From: Chloroflexota bacterium
Lineage (GTDB): Bacteria > Chloroflexota > Anaerolineae > UBA1429
NCBI GenBank assembly: GCA_019873625.1
Contig: JAIOAW010000009.1
Location: forward strand, 1-64,000
Reading direction: 5' to 3'
DNA length: 64,000 nt
This document shows positions 28,230-36,552 of this stretch, piece by piece. The notes under the pieces are model-generated. The model did no database searches. It had not been told where the DNA came from and was given only the letters and a program-made list of their open reading frames with translations. The number at the start of each line of letters is the position of its first letter. The stretch's first letter is position 1. A program made the translations under genes and the position numbers.

Positions 28230-28937
28230 CTAGCCGCCCAGGTAGGCCCGCCGCACTTGAGGATTCTCCAAAAGTTCCGTGGCCGTCCCTTCGAGCACGA
28301 TGCGCCCCGTCTCCAGCACATAGCCACGGTGCGCAACGGAAAGCGCCATGGCTGCGTTCTGCTCCACCAAGAGGATGCTCGTCCCCTGGGCGTTGATGCG
28401 CCGGATGATCTCAAAGATCTCATCCACCAAGATGGGCGCAAGCCCCATAGACGGCTCGTCCAACAGGAGCAACTTGGGTTGAGACATCAGCCCCCGGCCC
28501 ATGGCGAGCATCTGCTGTTCGCCGCCGGAGAGAGTGCCCCCCAACTGCCGCCGCCGTTCCTGCAAGCGCGGAAAACTGGCGAACACCATCTCCATCGCCG
28601 CGGCGATGCCCGCCTTATCGCGGCGGGTATAGGCGCCCATCTCGAGGTTTTCCATCACGGTCAATTTCGAAAAGATCTGCCGCCCTTCCGGCACCTGCGA
28701 GATGCCCATCTTGACGATGCGTTCCGGAGGCGTGCGGATGATGCTCTGCCCCTGAAAGCGAATATCCCCCGCGATGGGGCGCAAGAGGCCCGAGATGGTG
28801 CGCAGGGTGGTGCTCTTGCCCGCGCCGTTCGCCCCGATGAGCGTTACGATTTCGCCCTCTTCGATGTGAAAGGTAATGCCTTGCAAAGCACGGATGGCCC
28901 CATAAGCGACGTGCAGGTCCTCAACTTCCAGCAACAT
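28230..28937 (-). CDS. livF: Branched-chain amino acid ABC transporter ATP-binding protein LivF
   Basis: A 235-residue ATPase of the LivF class. Walker A GANGAGKSTTLRTISGL, signature LSGGEQQMLAMGRGLM, Walker B LLLLDEPSMGLAP, and the LivF-typical SQVPEGRQIFSKLTVMENL. The start at 28937 (MLLEVEDLHVAYG) overlaps livG by 17 nt; the frame extends to 29039 but only as a livG shadow. It pairs with LivG under LivH/LivM. Confidence 0.93.
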   Translation of the reverse strand: MLLEVEDLHVAYGAIRALQGITFHIEEGEIVTLIGANGAGKSTTLRTISGLLRPIAGDIRFQGQSIIRTPPERIVKMGISQVPEGRQIFSKLTVMENLEMGAYTRRDKAGIAAAMEMVFASFPRLQERRRQLGGTLSGGEQQMLAMGRGLMSQPKLLLLDEPSMGLAPILVDEIFEIIRRINAQGTSILLVEQNAAMALSVAHRGYVLETGRIVLEGTATELLENPQVRRAYLGG

Positions 28938-29757
28938 GGAGCGCCATCCCCCTTCCTGCCCGGGTGCCCAGATAGGCCTCGATGACCCGTTCGTTATTCT
29001 GGATGTCGCGCGGCGTGCCCCGCGCGATGACCTGGCCAAAATCCATCACAGTGATCCACTCGCAAATGCCCATCACCACACGCATCTGGTGCTCGATGAG
29101 CAGAATGGTCAATTTGAACGTATCGCGGATAAAGTGGATGAGTTCCATCAGCGTATCCGTCTCGGCGGGGTTCATCCCGGCCGCCGGCTCATCGAGCAAT
29201 AGGAGGCGGGGCTGAGTGGCCAAGGCGCGCGCGATCTCCAGCCGGCGCTGTTCGCCGTAGGGCAAGTTCTTGGCCAACTCTAACTGGCGGTTGTGCAGGC
29301 CGAACACGGCCAAGAAATCTTGGGCGCGCTCCGTGAGGATGCGTTCCTGGCGCGAAAAGCGCCCCAAGCGCGAAATCGCCTCCACCAGGCCGTAGCCCGC
29401 ATGGGTGTGGTAGGCAATGCGCACGTTATCGAGCACCGTCAAGTTCTGAAAGAGGCGGATGTTTTGGAAGGTGCGCGCAATGCCCCGGCGGGTGATGAGG
29501 TGCGGCGGCATCCCCACAAGGTCGGTGCCATCGAAATAGATGGCGCCTTCCGTAGGGGCATACACGCCGGTAATCATATTGAACACCGTCGTCTTGCCGG
29601 CGCCGTTGGGGCCGATAAGCCCGTAAAGGCCCCCCTCGGGCACGGCGATATCAAAGTGAGAGACGGCCCTCAGCCCGCCAAACACCTTGGAAAGGTTTTG
29701 GATGTCGAGCAAGCGGTTCGAGTAAGCAGCCTCAGGGGGAAGCAGTTGATCGTCCAT
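28921..29757 (-). CDS. livG: Branched-chain amino acid ABC transporter ATP-binding protein LivG
   Basis: A 278-residue ATPase. Walker A GPNGAGKTTVFNMITG, the LivG-type ARTFQNIRLFQNLTVLDNV, signature PYGEQRRLEIARALA, Walker B LLLLDEPAAGMNP and the C-terminal LivG extension ending near EAYLGT. It has an additional N-terminal segment of about 14 residues. It starts 1 nt after the livM stop. Confidence 0.93.
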   Translation of the reverse strand: MDDQLLPPEAAYSNRLLDIQNLSKVFGGLRAVSHFDIAVPEGGLYGLIGPNGAGKTTVFNMITGVYAPTEGAIYFDGTDLVGMPPHLITRRGIARTFQNIRLFQNLTVLDNVRIAYHTHAGYGLVEAISRLGRFSRQERILTERAQDFLAVFGLHNRQLELAKNLPYGEQRRLEIARALATQPRLLLLDEPAAGMNPAETDTLMELIHFIRDTFKLTILLIEHQMRVVMGICEWITVMDFGQVIARGTPRDIQNNERVIEAYLGTRAGRGMALHVAGS

Positions 29758-29758
29758 A

Positions 29759-31090
29759 CTAACTTTCCTTCTCGGCGGCTGGCTGTTGGCGCACCACGGT
29801 GCGGTCGGGCACGGGAATCTCCCGCGCGGGGGGCAGGGGCGCTCGGAACCAACCCCACTCCGAGGTGCCCAAAAGCCCCTGCTGGCGCAAAAGCATAATC
29901 AAAAGGAGGAAAATAGGGTAAATCACAAAGCGCCAATCTTCGAACCCTTGCGGCAGGATGACGCGCAGCCCCTCGATGATAAAGGTAAAGAGGAAGGCCG
30001 CCACGAGCGTGCCCGTCATACTCCCCAACCCGCCAAAAACGATGATGATCAACGGGTCAAACCCCTTGACCATATTGAACGTGCTGGGGTGCAAAAAGCC
30101 ATACAAGTGGGCATACAGCCCCCCGGCCAGCCCGGCAAAGAACCCGCCAAAGGTAAAGGCCAACGTCTTGAGTTGGTTCACATCCACACCCATCGTCTTG
30201 GCCGCGATTTCATCCTCGCGTACGGAGATCATCGCCCGGCCGTGGCTGGAGCGCACCAGGTTCCGCATCACGATGACCGAAAAGACGAGCGCGCCAAAGG
30301 CCCAGGGCCAACTCGTCCAGCGGGGGATGCCCACCATCCCGCGCGCCCCCTTCATCGTGGGGATGACCATATCCGAGTTTTGCAGGGCCGTGTACATCAT
30401 CACGGCAAAGCCCAGGGTCGCGATGCCAAAATAGTCCGAACCCAACCGCAAGAGGGGCAACCCCACGAGGTAGGAGAGGAGCGCCGCCATCGTGCCGCCG
30501 TTCAAGAGCGCCAGGAAAAGGATCACTTGCTCCATCACGGGCTTGGGCGTTATGGCCACGAGCCGCCCCAACCCTTGCACGAGGAGCAGGTGCAAACCGT
30601 AGGAGGCCCCCGCCCCTATGGCGAGGCCAGCGGCAGCCAAAATCAGGAGCACGATCGCCGAGATGATGCCAATCTCACCGGGTTTGAGGGCTTCACTCAA
30701 CGCATCGCGCATCTTGCGGCGCAGGGCGCCCAGGCGCATACGCCCAATGACGAAAAAGGCCAAGAGCAGCCCGATTTGCACGGCGACGATCCAAGAGAGG
30801 GCGCCCACCGGATTGCCGCTCCACTTGGTGAGATAATCCTTGGTGATGAGCGCCGAGCCATAGGCCCCCACGGCATAGAACCCGATATGCCCGAGCGAGA
30901 ACTGCCCGTTGAAGCCATAAATGAGGTTCAGCCCCAAGGATGAAATGGCCATCACGGCGGCCAACTGGGCCACCTGGTACCAATACGGCGAGATTTTGCC
31001 CTGGGCACGCGCATAGGCGACGCCGATATATAAAATCGCCGCCACGAGAACCGTCGGGATCCAGGAAGGGATGCTGAACTTGCGGCGCAT
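29759..31090 (-). CDS. livM: Branched-chain amino acid ABC transporter permease LivM
   Basis: A 443-residue polytopic permease with the LivM hallmarks LNLIYGFNGQFSLGHIGFYAVGAYGSA and MGVDVNQLKTLAFTFGGFFAGLAGGLY. It is about 100 residues longer than many LivM proteins because of an insertion around residues 95-200 with two more hydrophobic segments. AGGAGG precedes the ATG. It forms the membrane pair with LivH encoded 14 nt upstream. Confidence 0.92.
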   Translation of the reverse strand: MRRKFSIPSWIPTVLVAAILYIGVAYARAQGKISPYWYQVAQLAAVMAISSLGLNLIYGFNGQFSLGHIGFYAVGAYGSALITKDYLTKWSGNPVGALSWIVAVQIGLLLAFFVIGRMRLGALRRKMRDALSEALKPGEIGIISAIVLLILAAAGLAIGAGASYGLHLLLVQGLGRLVAITPKPVMEQVILFLALLNGGTMAALLSYLVGLPLLRLGSDYFGIATLGFAVMMYTALQNSDMVIPTMKGARGMVGIPRWTSWPWAFGALVFSVIVMRNLVRSSHGRAMISVREDEIAAKTMGVDVNQLKTLAFTFGGFFAGLAGGLYAHLYGFLHPSTFNMVKGFDPLIIIVFGGLGSMTGTLVAAFLFTFIIEGLRVILPQGFEDWRFVIYPIFLLLIMLLRQQGLLGTSEWGWFRAPLPPAREIPVPDRTVVRQQPAAEKES

Positions 31091-31104
31091 TTTGCCTTTT
31101 CCTC

Positions 31105-32121
31105 CTAGACCTTCTCGACCTCAGGCTCGCCGAAAATGCCGGTGGGTTTGACCAAAAAGACGATAATGAGGACCAAAAAGGCAAAGAGATCGCGCAAACG
31201 AGACCCCATCGGCACGAAACTGACCACCAAAACGTCCACCATGCCCATCAAGAGCGACCCCACAAAGGCACCCATAATGTTGCCGATGCCCCCCAACACG
31301 GCGGCCACAAAGGCCTTCAACCCGGGCATAATGCCCATAAAGGTTACGATTTGGGGGAAGGCAATGGCATAGAGCACCCCTCCTGCTCCAGCCAGGGCCG
31401 CGCCCAAGGCAAAGGTGAAGGAGATCACCCCATCTACATTGATGCCCATCAAACGGGCCGTGGGTTTATCCAAGGCGGTGGCGCGCATCGCCTTGCCCAT
31501 CCGCGTATTGTAGACGATGTAGCGAAGGATCAAGAGGAGAAGGACCGTCGTGATCACGATGATGACGGTGATGTTGGAAATCAAAATGCCCTTGATATTC
31601 CACACGACGACCTTGAAGGGCCGCTGATAGGTGATATAGTCCGCGCTGAACACCCACTTGAGCGCGGTAAAGTATTCCAAAAAGAAGGAGACGCCGATGG
31701 CCGTAATGAGCGCCGCGATGCGAGGGGCATTCCGCAGGGGCTTGTAAGCCACTCGCTCGATGACGACATTCAGAAGGACGCAGACGAACATCGCCAGGAG
31801 GATGGCCGGAAAGAACCCCCATTTATACTGCGTGATGGCATAGAAACTTGTGAACGCGCCCACCATAAAGATATCGCCGTGGGCAAAGTTGATGAGGCGC
31901 ACGATGCCGTAGACCATCGTGTAGCCCAGGGCAATCAGGGCGTAGACGAACCCCAAGCGCAAGCCATCTAGCACGGCCTGCAAAAAGAAAACAGGCCCTT
32001 GCAGGCGGACGAGTGCCACCACGCCCCATAGGATGCCCACCCCCAGCGCGATGTACACTGCCCAGGCTACCGCCCGCAACAAGACCTTGGGTGATGCGAG
32101 CGATCGTGTTATGCTCGTCAT
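31105..32121 (-). CDS. livH: Branched-chain amino acid ABC transporter permease LivH
   Basis: A 338-residue permease with LivH signatures GLRLGFVYALIALGYTMVYGIVRLINFAHGD split over the first core helices, RATALDKPTARLMGINVDG, and KAFVAAVLGGIGNIMGAFVGS. Eight or more membrane segments are visible, after an extra N-terminal segment. GGAGGAGAGG precedes the ATG. It lies 186 bp after the triple binding protein, separated by two hairpins. Confidence 0.93.
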   Translation of the reverse strand: MTSITRSLASPKVLLRAVAWAVYIALGVGILWGVVALVRLQGPVFFLQAVLDGLRLGFVYALIALGYTMVYGIVRLINFAHGDIFMVGAFTSFYAITQYKWGFFPAILLAMFVCVLLNVVIERVAYKPLRNAPRIAALITAIGVSFFLEYFTALKWVFSADYITYQRPFKVVVWNIKGILISNITVIIVITTVLLLLILRYIVYNTRMGKAMRATALDKPTARLMGINVDGVISFTFALGAALAGAGGVLYAIAFPQIVTFMGIMPGLKAFVAAVLGGIGNIMGAFVGSLLMGMVDVLVVSFVPMGSRLRDLFAFLVLIIVFLVKPTGIFGEPEVEKV

Positions 32122-32198
32122 GCCTGGTCCTCTCCTCCCCCCAGATTCGGCTTACCAGGCACCCTCTGTCGGAGCCTCTCGCCGCGAGAAACCCTCCT

Positions 32199-32290
32199 TA
32201 CGCGGCCGCTTGCGGCCGCAGGTGCCAGCAGCGCATCCACCGCGAAACTTTTTACGCAAATGGGGAGGGCAGAGGGATTCTGCCCTCCCC
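32199..32290 (-). terminator. Hairpin pair between binding-protein gene and livH
   Basis: GGGGAGGGCAGA pairs perfectly with TCTGCCCTCCCC (32262-32290, loop 5 nt), 17 bp after the binding-protein stop. A second hairpin GCGGCCGC-TT-GCGGCCGC lies at about 32201-32218. A stable 3' stem without a strong U-run is typical of leaky terminators that let binding-protein mRNA exceed permease mRNA. Confidence 0.6.
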
Positions 32291-32307
32291 CAAAGTTCCG
32301 AAACGCC

Positions 32308-35300
32308 TTATTTCGGTGCGACGAACTTGTAGAAGGTGGGCTTGCCGCCCTCGATCTTCACGATGGCCGCTTTCTTTACCGGGTTGTGCTGCGCATCGTA
32401 CGTGATCTGCCCAGACACCCCCTCATACTTGATCGCCGCCATCTTGTCCTTCACCACCGCCGGATCGTCTACCCCGGCCTCCGAGATGGATTGCAGCAGG
32501 ATCTTGGCCGCGTCATACGCCAACGTCGCCAACGCATCCGGCACCACCCCGTACTTGGCCTGGTACGCCTTCACAAAGTTCTGCACCACCGGCCGCGGAT
32601 CCGCCGGCGAGTAGTGGTTCGAGAAGTAACCCCCCTCAAAGAGGTCAAACCGCAACTCCGGCGAATCCCATCCATCCCCACCTAATAGCGTCGCCTTGAT
32701 CCCCTTCTCCTTCACTTGCGCCGCAATTAGGTTGTTCTTCGCATAGTAGTCCGGCAGGAACAATACGTCTACGTTCGCCGCCGCAACCTTCCCCAACACC
32801 GCCGAAAAGTCCGTGTCATCCTTCGTGTAGGCCTCGAACACCGGCACCGTGCCGCCCATCGCCTCGAACGACCCCTTGAAGTACTCCGCTAACCCCTTCA
32901 CATAGTCGTTCCCAACGTCGTACAGCACCGCCGCCGTCTTCGCCCCCAAGTCGTCCTTCGCAAAACTCGCCATCACCTCCCCTTGGAACGGGTCCAGGAA
33001 GCACGCCCGAAATACATACTGCTTCGTGCTCCCATCTTCGTTCACCGTCACCGCAGGGTTCGTCGAGGTCGGCGAAATCTGCAATACCCCGTTCGCCTCC
33101 GCTATCTGCGAAATCGGAATCGAAGCGCTCGAACACACTTCCCCAATGATGTACTTCACACCATCTTCAAAGATCACTTTGTTCGCCGCGTTCGCCGCCT
33201 CTTGCGCATCGCACTTTGAATCCGCCAGGACGACCTCAATCTGCCATCCCGCCGCCTTCGCCTCCTCAATCGCCATCAAGGCCCCGTCTCGCGTGGATTC
33301 CCCAAACGTCTTCACATCCCCGCTCAACGGCACCACGATCGCTACCTTCACCGGAAAGCCAGGCGCAGGCGCTACTGCAGGCATCGCAGCGGCTTCCTCT
33401 TCACCGGCGCCCTTGGGTGCGACGAACTTGTAGAAGGTGGGCTTGCCGCCCTCGATCTTCACGATGGCCGCTTTCTTTACCGGGTTGTGCTGCGCATCAT
33501 ACGTGATCTGCCCAGACACCCCTTCGTACTTGATCGCCGCCATCTTGTCCTTCACCACCGCCGGATCGTCTACCCCGGCCTCCGAGATGGATTGCAGCAG
33601 GATCTTGGCCGCGTCATACGCCAACGTCGCCAACGCATCCGGCACCACCCCGTACTTGGCCTGGTACGCCTTCACAAAGTTCTGCACCACCGGCCGCGGA
33701 TCCGCCGGCGAGTAGTGGTTCGAGAAGTAACCCCCCTCAAAGAGGTCAAACCGCAACTCCGGCGAATCCCATCCATCCCCACCTAATAGCGTCGCCTTGA
33801 TCCCCTTCTCCTTCACTTGCGCCGCAATTAGGTTGTTCTTCGCATAGTAGTCCGGCAGGAACAATACGTCTACGTTCGCCGCCGCAACCTTCCCCAACAC
33901 CGCCGAAAAGTCCGTGTCATCCTTCGTGTAGGCCTCGAACACCGGCACCGTGCCGCCCATCGCCTCGAACGACCCCTTGAAGTACTCCGCTAACCCCTTC
34001 ACATAGTCGTTCCCAACGTCGTACAGCACCGCCGCCGTCTTCGCCCCCAAGTCGTCCTTCGCAAAACTCGCCATCACCTCCCCTTGGAACGGGTCCAGGA
34101 AGCACGCCCGAAATACATACTGCTTCGTGCTCCCATCTTCGTTCACCGTCACCGCAGGGTTCGTCGAGGTCGGCGAAATCTGCAATACCCCGTTCGCCTC
34201 CGCTATCTGCGAAATCGGAATCGAAGCGCTCGAACACACTTCCCCAATGATGTACTTTACACCATCTTCAAAGATCACTTTGTTCGCCGCGTTCGCCGCC
34301 TCTTGCGCATCGCACTTTGAATCCGCCAGGACGACCTCAATCTGCCATCCCGCCGCCTTCGCTTCCTCAATCGCCATCAAGGCCCCGTCTCGCGTGGATT
34401 CCCCAAACGTCTTCACATCCCCGCTCAACGGCACCACGATCGCTATCTTCACCGGAAAGCCAGGCGCAGGCGCTACCGCAGAAGGCGCCGCGGCCACAGG
34501 GGCAACCCCCTTGCCCGAAATCCACTTGGCGTAGATTTGGTCATAGGTGCCATCGGCCTTGACCTTCTTGAGGCCCTCGTTGAAGGCCTTGAGGAGTTCC
34601 TGATTTTCGCCTTTGCGCACCACCAAGCCGTACCATTCGTCGGTAAACGGCTCGCCCACGATCTTGAGTTTGCCCTTGAACTGCTCCGAGGCGAGGGCGT
34701 AGTCGGCCGCGACGGGGGTATCCACCACCACGGCGTCGAGGTTGCCGCTCACGAGGTCGAGCAGGGCGAGGTCAATCGTATCGTACTCTTTGAGCGTAAC
34801 GCCCTGCATCTCTTGCACGGCGAGGGCGCCCGTGGTGCCGATCTGCGCGCCCACCGTCTTACCGGGTAGGTCTTTGTGGCTCTGGATGGCCGTCTCATCG
34901 GCGCGCACCACCACGGCCTGGCCGGCGTTGATGTACGGATCGGAGAAATCGTACTTGGCCTTGCGCTCCTCCGTAATGGTGACGGAAGAGAGGATAGCGT
35001 CATAATCGCCGCTCTCCAGGCCGGCAAAAATGCCATCCCAGGCCGTATTCTTGAACTCGACCTCGAACCCCATCGCTTTGGCGATGGCGTTCATCAGGTC
35101 AATATCAAAGCCGACGATGTTTTTGTTCTCGTCCACGAATTCCATAGGCGGGAACGCCGCATCGGTGGCAATGACGTATTTCGCTTTCGCCGCCGGCTGC
35201 TGAGGTGCTGCGGTCGGTTGAGCCGCCTGAGTGGGCTGAGCTGCCGCCGTGGTAGGGGTAGGCTGAGGCGTGCCCGCGGGCGGTTTAGCACAACCGCTCA

Positions 35301-35355
35301 AGATCATCGCAACTGCCAAGACAATGGCAAGAACGGAAGCCAATTTGGGCTTCAT
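32308..35355 (-). CDS. Triple substrate-binding lipoprotein: GlnH-like domain plus two LivJ-like domains
   Basis: A 1015-residue lipoprotein. The signal peptide ends in lipobox LSGC with Cys22. A Pro/Thr/Gln/Ala-rich stalk follows (23-57), then a type 2 periplasmic-binding fold for polar amino acids at about 58-283 (YVIATDAAFPPMEFVDE; YDAILSSVTITEERKAKYDF). A Pro/Ala linker leads to two type 1 LivJ-like domains at about 293-646 and 660-1013 (VAIVVPLSGDVKTFGESTRD). The two LivJ domains differ by apparently one residue. The gene heads an operon with LivHMGF and a polar amino acid permease/ATPase, so one lipoprotein may feed both translocators. Ala codons in the LivJ part are mostly GCG, unlike the GCC-rich neighbours. 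GAGGAGGAG precedes the ATG. Confidence 0.9.
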   Translation of the reverse strand: MKPKLASVLAIVLAVAMILSGCAKPPAGTPQPTPTTAAAQPTQAAQPTAAPQQPAAKAKYVIATDAAFPPMEFVDENKNIVGFDIDLMNAIAKAMGFEVEFKNTAWDGIFAGLESGDYDAILSSVTITEERKAKYDFSDPYINAGQAVVVRADETAIQSHKDLPGKTVGAQIGTTGALAVQEMQGVTLKEYDTIDLALLDLVSGNLDAVVVDTPVAADYALASEQFKGKLKIVGEPFTDEWYGLVVRKGENQELLKAFNEGLKKVKADGTYDQIYAKWISGKGVAPVAAAPSAVAPAPGFPVKIAIVVPLSGDVKTFGESTRDGALMAIEEAKAAGWQIEVVLADSKCDAQEAANAANKVIFEDGVKYIIGEVCSSASIPISQIAEANGVLQISPTSTNPAVTVNEDGSTKQYVFRACFLDPFQGEVMASFAKDDLGAKTAAVLYDVGNDYVKGLAEYFKGSFEAMGGTVPVFEAYTKDDTDFSAVLGKVAAANVDVLFLPDYYAKNNLIAAQVKEKGIKATLLGGDGWDSPELRFDLFEGGYFSNHYSPADPRPVVQNFVKAYQAKYGVVPDALATLAYDAAKILLQSISEAGVDDPAVVKDKMAAIKYEGVSGQITYDAQHNPVKKAAIVKIEGGKPTFYKFVAPKGAGEEEAAAMPAVAPAPGFPVKVAIVVPLSGDVKTFGESTRDGALMAIEEAKAAGWQIEVVLADSKCDAQEAANAANKVIFEDGVKYIIGEVCSSASIPISQIAEANGVLQISPTSTNPAVTVNEDGSTKQYVFRACFLDPFQGEVMASFAKDDLGAKTAAVLYDVGNDYVKGLAEYFKGSFEAMGGTVPVFEAYTKDDTDFSAVLGKVAAANVDVLFLPDYYAKNNLIAAQVKEKGIKATLLGGDGWDSPELRFDLFEGGYFSNHYSPADPRPVVQNFVKAYQAKYGVVPDALATLAYDAAKILLQSISEAGVDDPAVVKDKMAAIKYEGVSGQITYDAQHNPVKKAAIVKIEGGKPTFYKFVAPK
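32315..33375 (-). repeat. Near-identical internal tandem duplication, C-terminal copy
   Basis: About 1061 bp that matches 33416-34476 at a constant offset of 1101 bp, with six base differences by eye. It encodes the second LivJ-like domain. Confidence 0.95.
33416..34476 (-). repeat. Near-identical internal tandem duplication, N-terminal copy
   Basis: Partner of 32315-33375. Differences include GTA/ATA near 33499, two changes near 33523-33526, and single changes near 34258, 34362 and 34447. The only visible amino acid change is Val/Ile near the domain start. The 40-bp spacer encodes the Glu/Ala/Pro linker. Confidence 0.95.
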
Positions 35356-35528
35356 GGCATACTCCTCCTCAAGTGTTGTCGGAAGCAGATTTTCTATCTG
35401 CCTGTCGCCATACTTCGGGGCTGGCAACCCCCTTTTCCCTCGCATAGGGGTCGAGCGCCATTGCTTGTTCAGTTCACGTCTCTTGGGCCGAGCATCTCCT
35501 CCCCAAAGGCTTTGTAAACGTATACGCT

Positions 35529-35551
35529 ATTATAGCATAAAAAAGGGGCGC
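35529..35551 (-). promoter_or_regulatory. Promoter of the double-transporter operon
   Basis: On the reverse strand TATAAT (35534-35529), with TCTTGC 17 bp upstream as the best -35. It lies directly after the T-run of the degV terminator. The leader to the ATG at 35355 is about 165 nt and contains a GCAGAT-TTTCT-ATCTGC hairpin near 35383-35400; no known riboswitch was recognised. Confidence 0.5.
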
Positions 35552-35588
35552 GCAAGAAATACTCCTCGCCAAGGGACGCACGCGCCCC
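35539..35588 (-). terminator. Rho-independent terminator of degV
   Basis: Reverse strand: GGGGCGCG (35588-35581) pairs with CGCGCCCC (35552-35545) across a 28-nt loop, followed by TTTTTT (35544-35539). The gene-proximal edge is 19 bp past the degV stop. Confidence 0.6.
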
Positions 35589-35606
35589 TCGGCGAGCATG
35601 CGATAC

Positions 35607-36440
35607 TCACTGCAACAGGTAGAGCAAACCGATGGTATCTGGCCCGCAATGGCTTGAAATGACGCAGCCCGCCCCGGTGATGAGCACTTCATCCGGCGCG
35701 GCGATGCGCTCTACCTCGCGCGCCAGGTACTCGGCATCCGCCTCGCAGCCCGAATGGGTGACGAACACCCGATGCCGATTGAGACGGGGCAAGTTCGCCT
35801 CCAAATCAGCGAGGAGCGATTCGAGTGCCTTGCGTCGCGAGCCTCGCCATTTGGCCCGCACGCCCATCGTCCCATCGGGTAGTACCTGGATGGCCGGGCG
35901 AATCTGCAGCAGGCTCCCCACAAGCGATTGCAGCGCTGTGCAGCGCCCCCCCAGGTAAAGGTAGCGCATCGTCTCCACCACAAAGGTCGTCCATACCTTG
36001 GGGACGGCTTGCAAGACCCGGCTCTCGATTTCGTCGAGGCCCAGGCCCTGGTTCCGCGCCTCCGCCGCGAGCAAAACAAGAAGGCCGATCCCCGTCGAGA
36101 GGTTGAGCGAATCCACCACGCGCACGCGCTCCGGCCCCACGGCCTCTGCCGCGAGGCGCGCGTGATCCGTCCCGCTCGACAGGCGCGACGAGATGCCGAT
36201 GTAGAGGATCGGCTCCTCGCCCCGAAAGGCCTCCATAAATTCCGCCACCGAGGGTGCAGCCGTCTTGGGCAGTTCTCCGCGTTCCTCCACCAGGGCGAAC
36301 AAGCGCTGGCGGTCTATATCCACGCCATCGCGGTAACTCGTGCCATCCAGCGTTACAAAATAAGGGATCACCTCGATGCCGTAGGCGGCGGTGAGTTCCG
36401 GCGTCAGGTCGGCTGTGCTATCGGTGATGATGCGAACCAT
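35607..36440 (-). CDS. DegV family fatty-acid-binding protein
   Basis: A 277-residue DegV/FakB-fold protein. Members bind a fatty acid and, as FakB, present it to the kinase FakA. The N-terminus MVRIITDSTADLTPELTAAY and GIEVIPYFVTLDGTSYRDG are typical, as is the phosphate/lipid loop YIGISSRLSSGTDHA. Length is normal. AGGAAACAG precedes the ATG. No fakA/dak gene is in view, so its lipid kinase partner would be elsewhere. Confidence 0.92.
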   Translation of the reverse strand: MVRIITDSTADLTPELTAAYGIEVIPYFVTLDGTSYRDGVDIDRQRLFALVEERGELPKTAAPSVAEFMEAFRGEEPILYIGISSRLSSGTDHARLAAEAVGPERVRVVDSLNLSTGIGLLVLLAAEARNQGLGLDEIESRVLQAVPKVWTTFVVETMRYLYLGGRCTALQSLVGSLLQIRPAIQVLPDGTMGVRAKWRGSRRKALESLLADLEANLPRLNRHRVFVTHSGCEADAEYLAREVERIAAPDEVLITGAGCVISSHCGPDTIGLLYLLQ

Positions 36441-36552
36441 TCTGTTTCCTCGCCCAAAGGGATGCGCCGCATTCTATCCGCCGGCGCCCTGCTTGTCAAA
36501 GGGCGAGGACATACCCCCTGGACCAAGGATCAGCACACCGGCCCTGTGCCCC

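Noticed and set aside
29786-30943. 385-codon open frame on the + strand
   Set aside because: Antisense to livM. The predicted protein is His/Gln/Arg-rich without membrane or domain features.
32315-34476. Transposon or mobile element as explanation of the 1.1-kb repeat
   Set aside because: The repeat lies entirely within coding sequence and keeps the frame; no inverted repeats, target duplications or transposase are seen.
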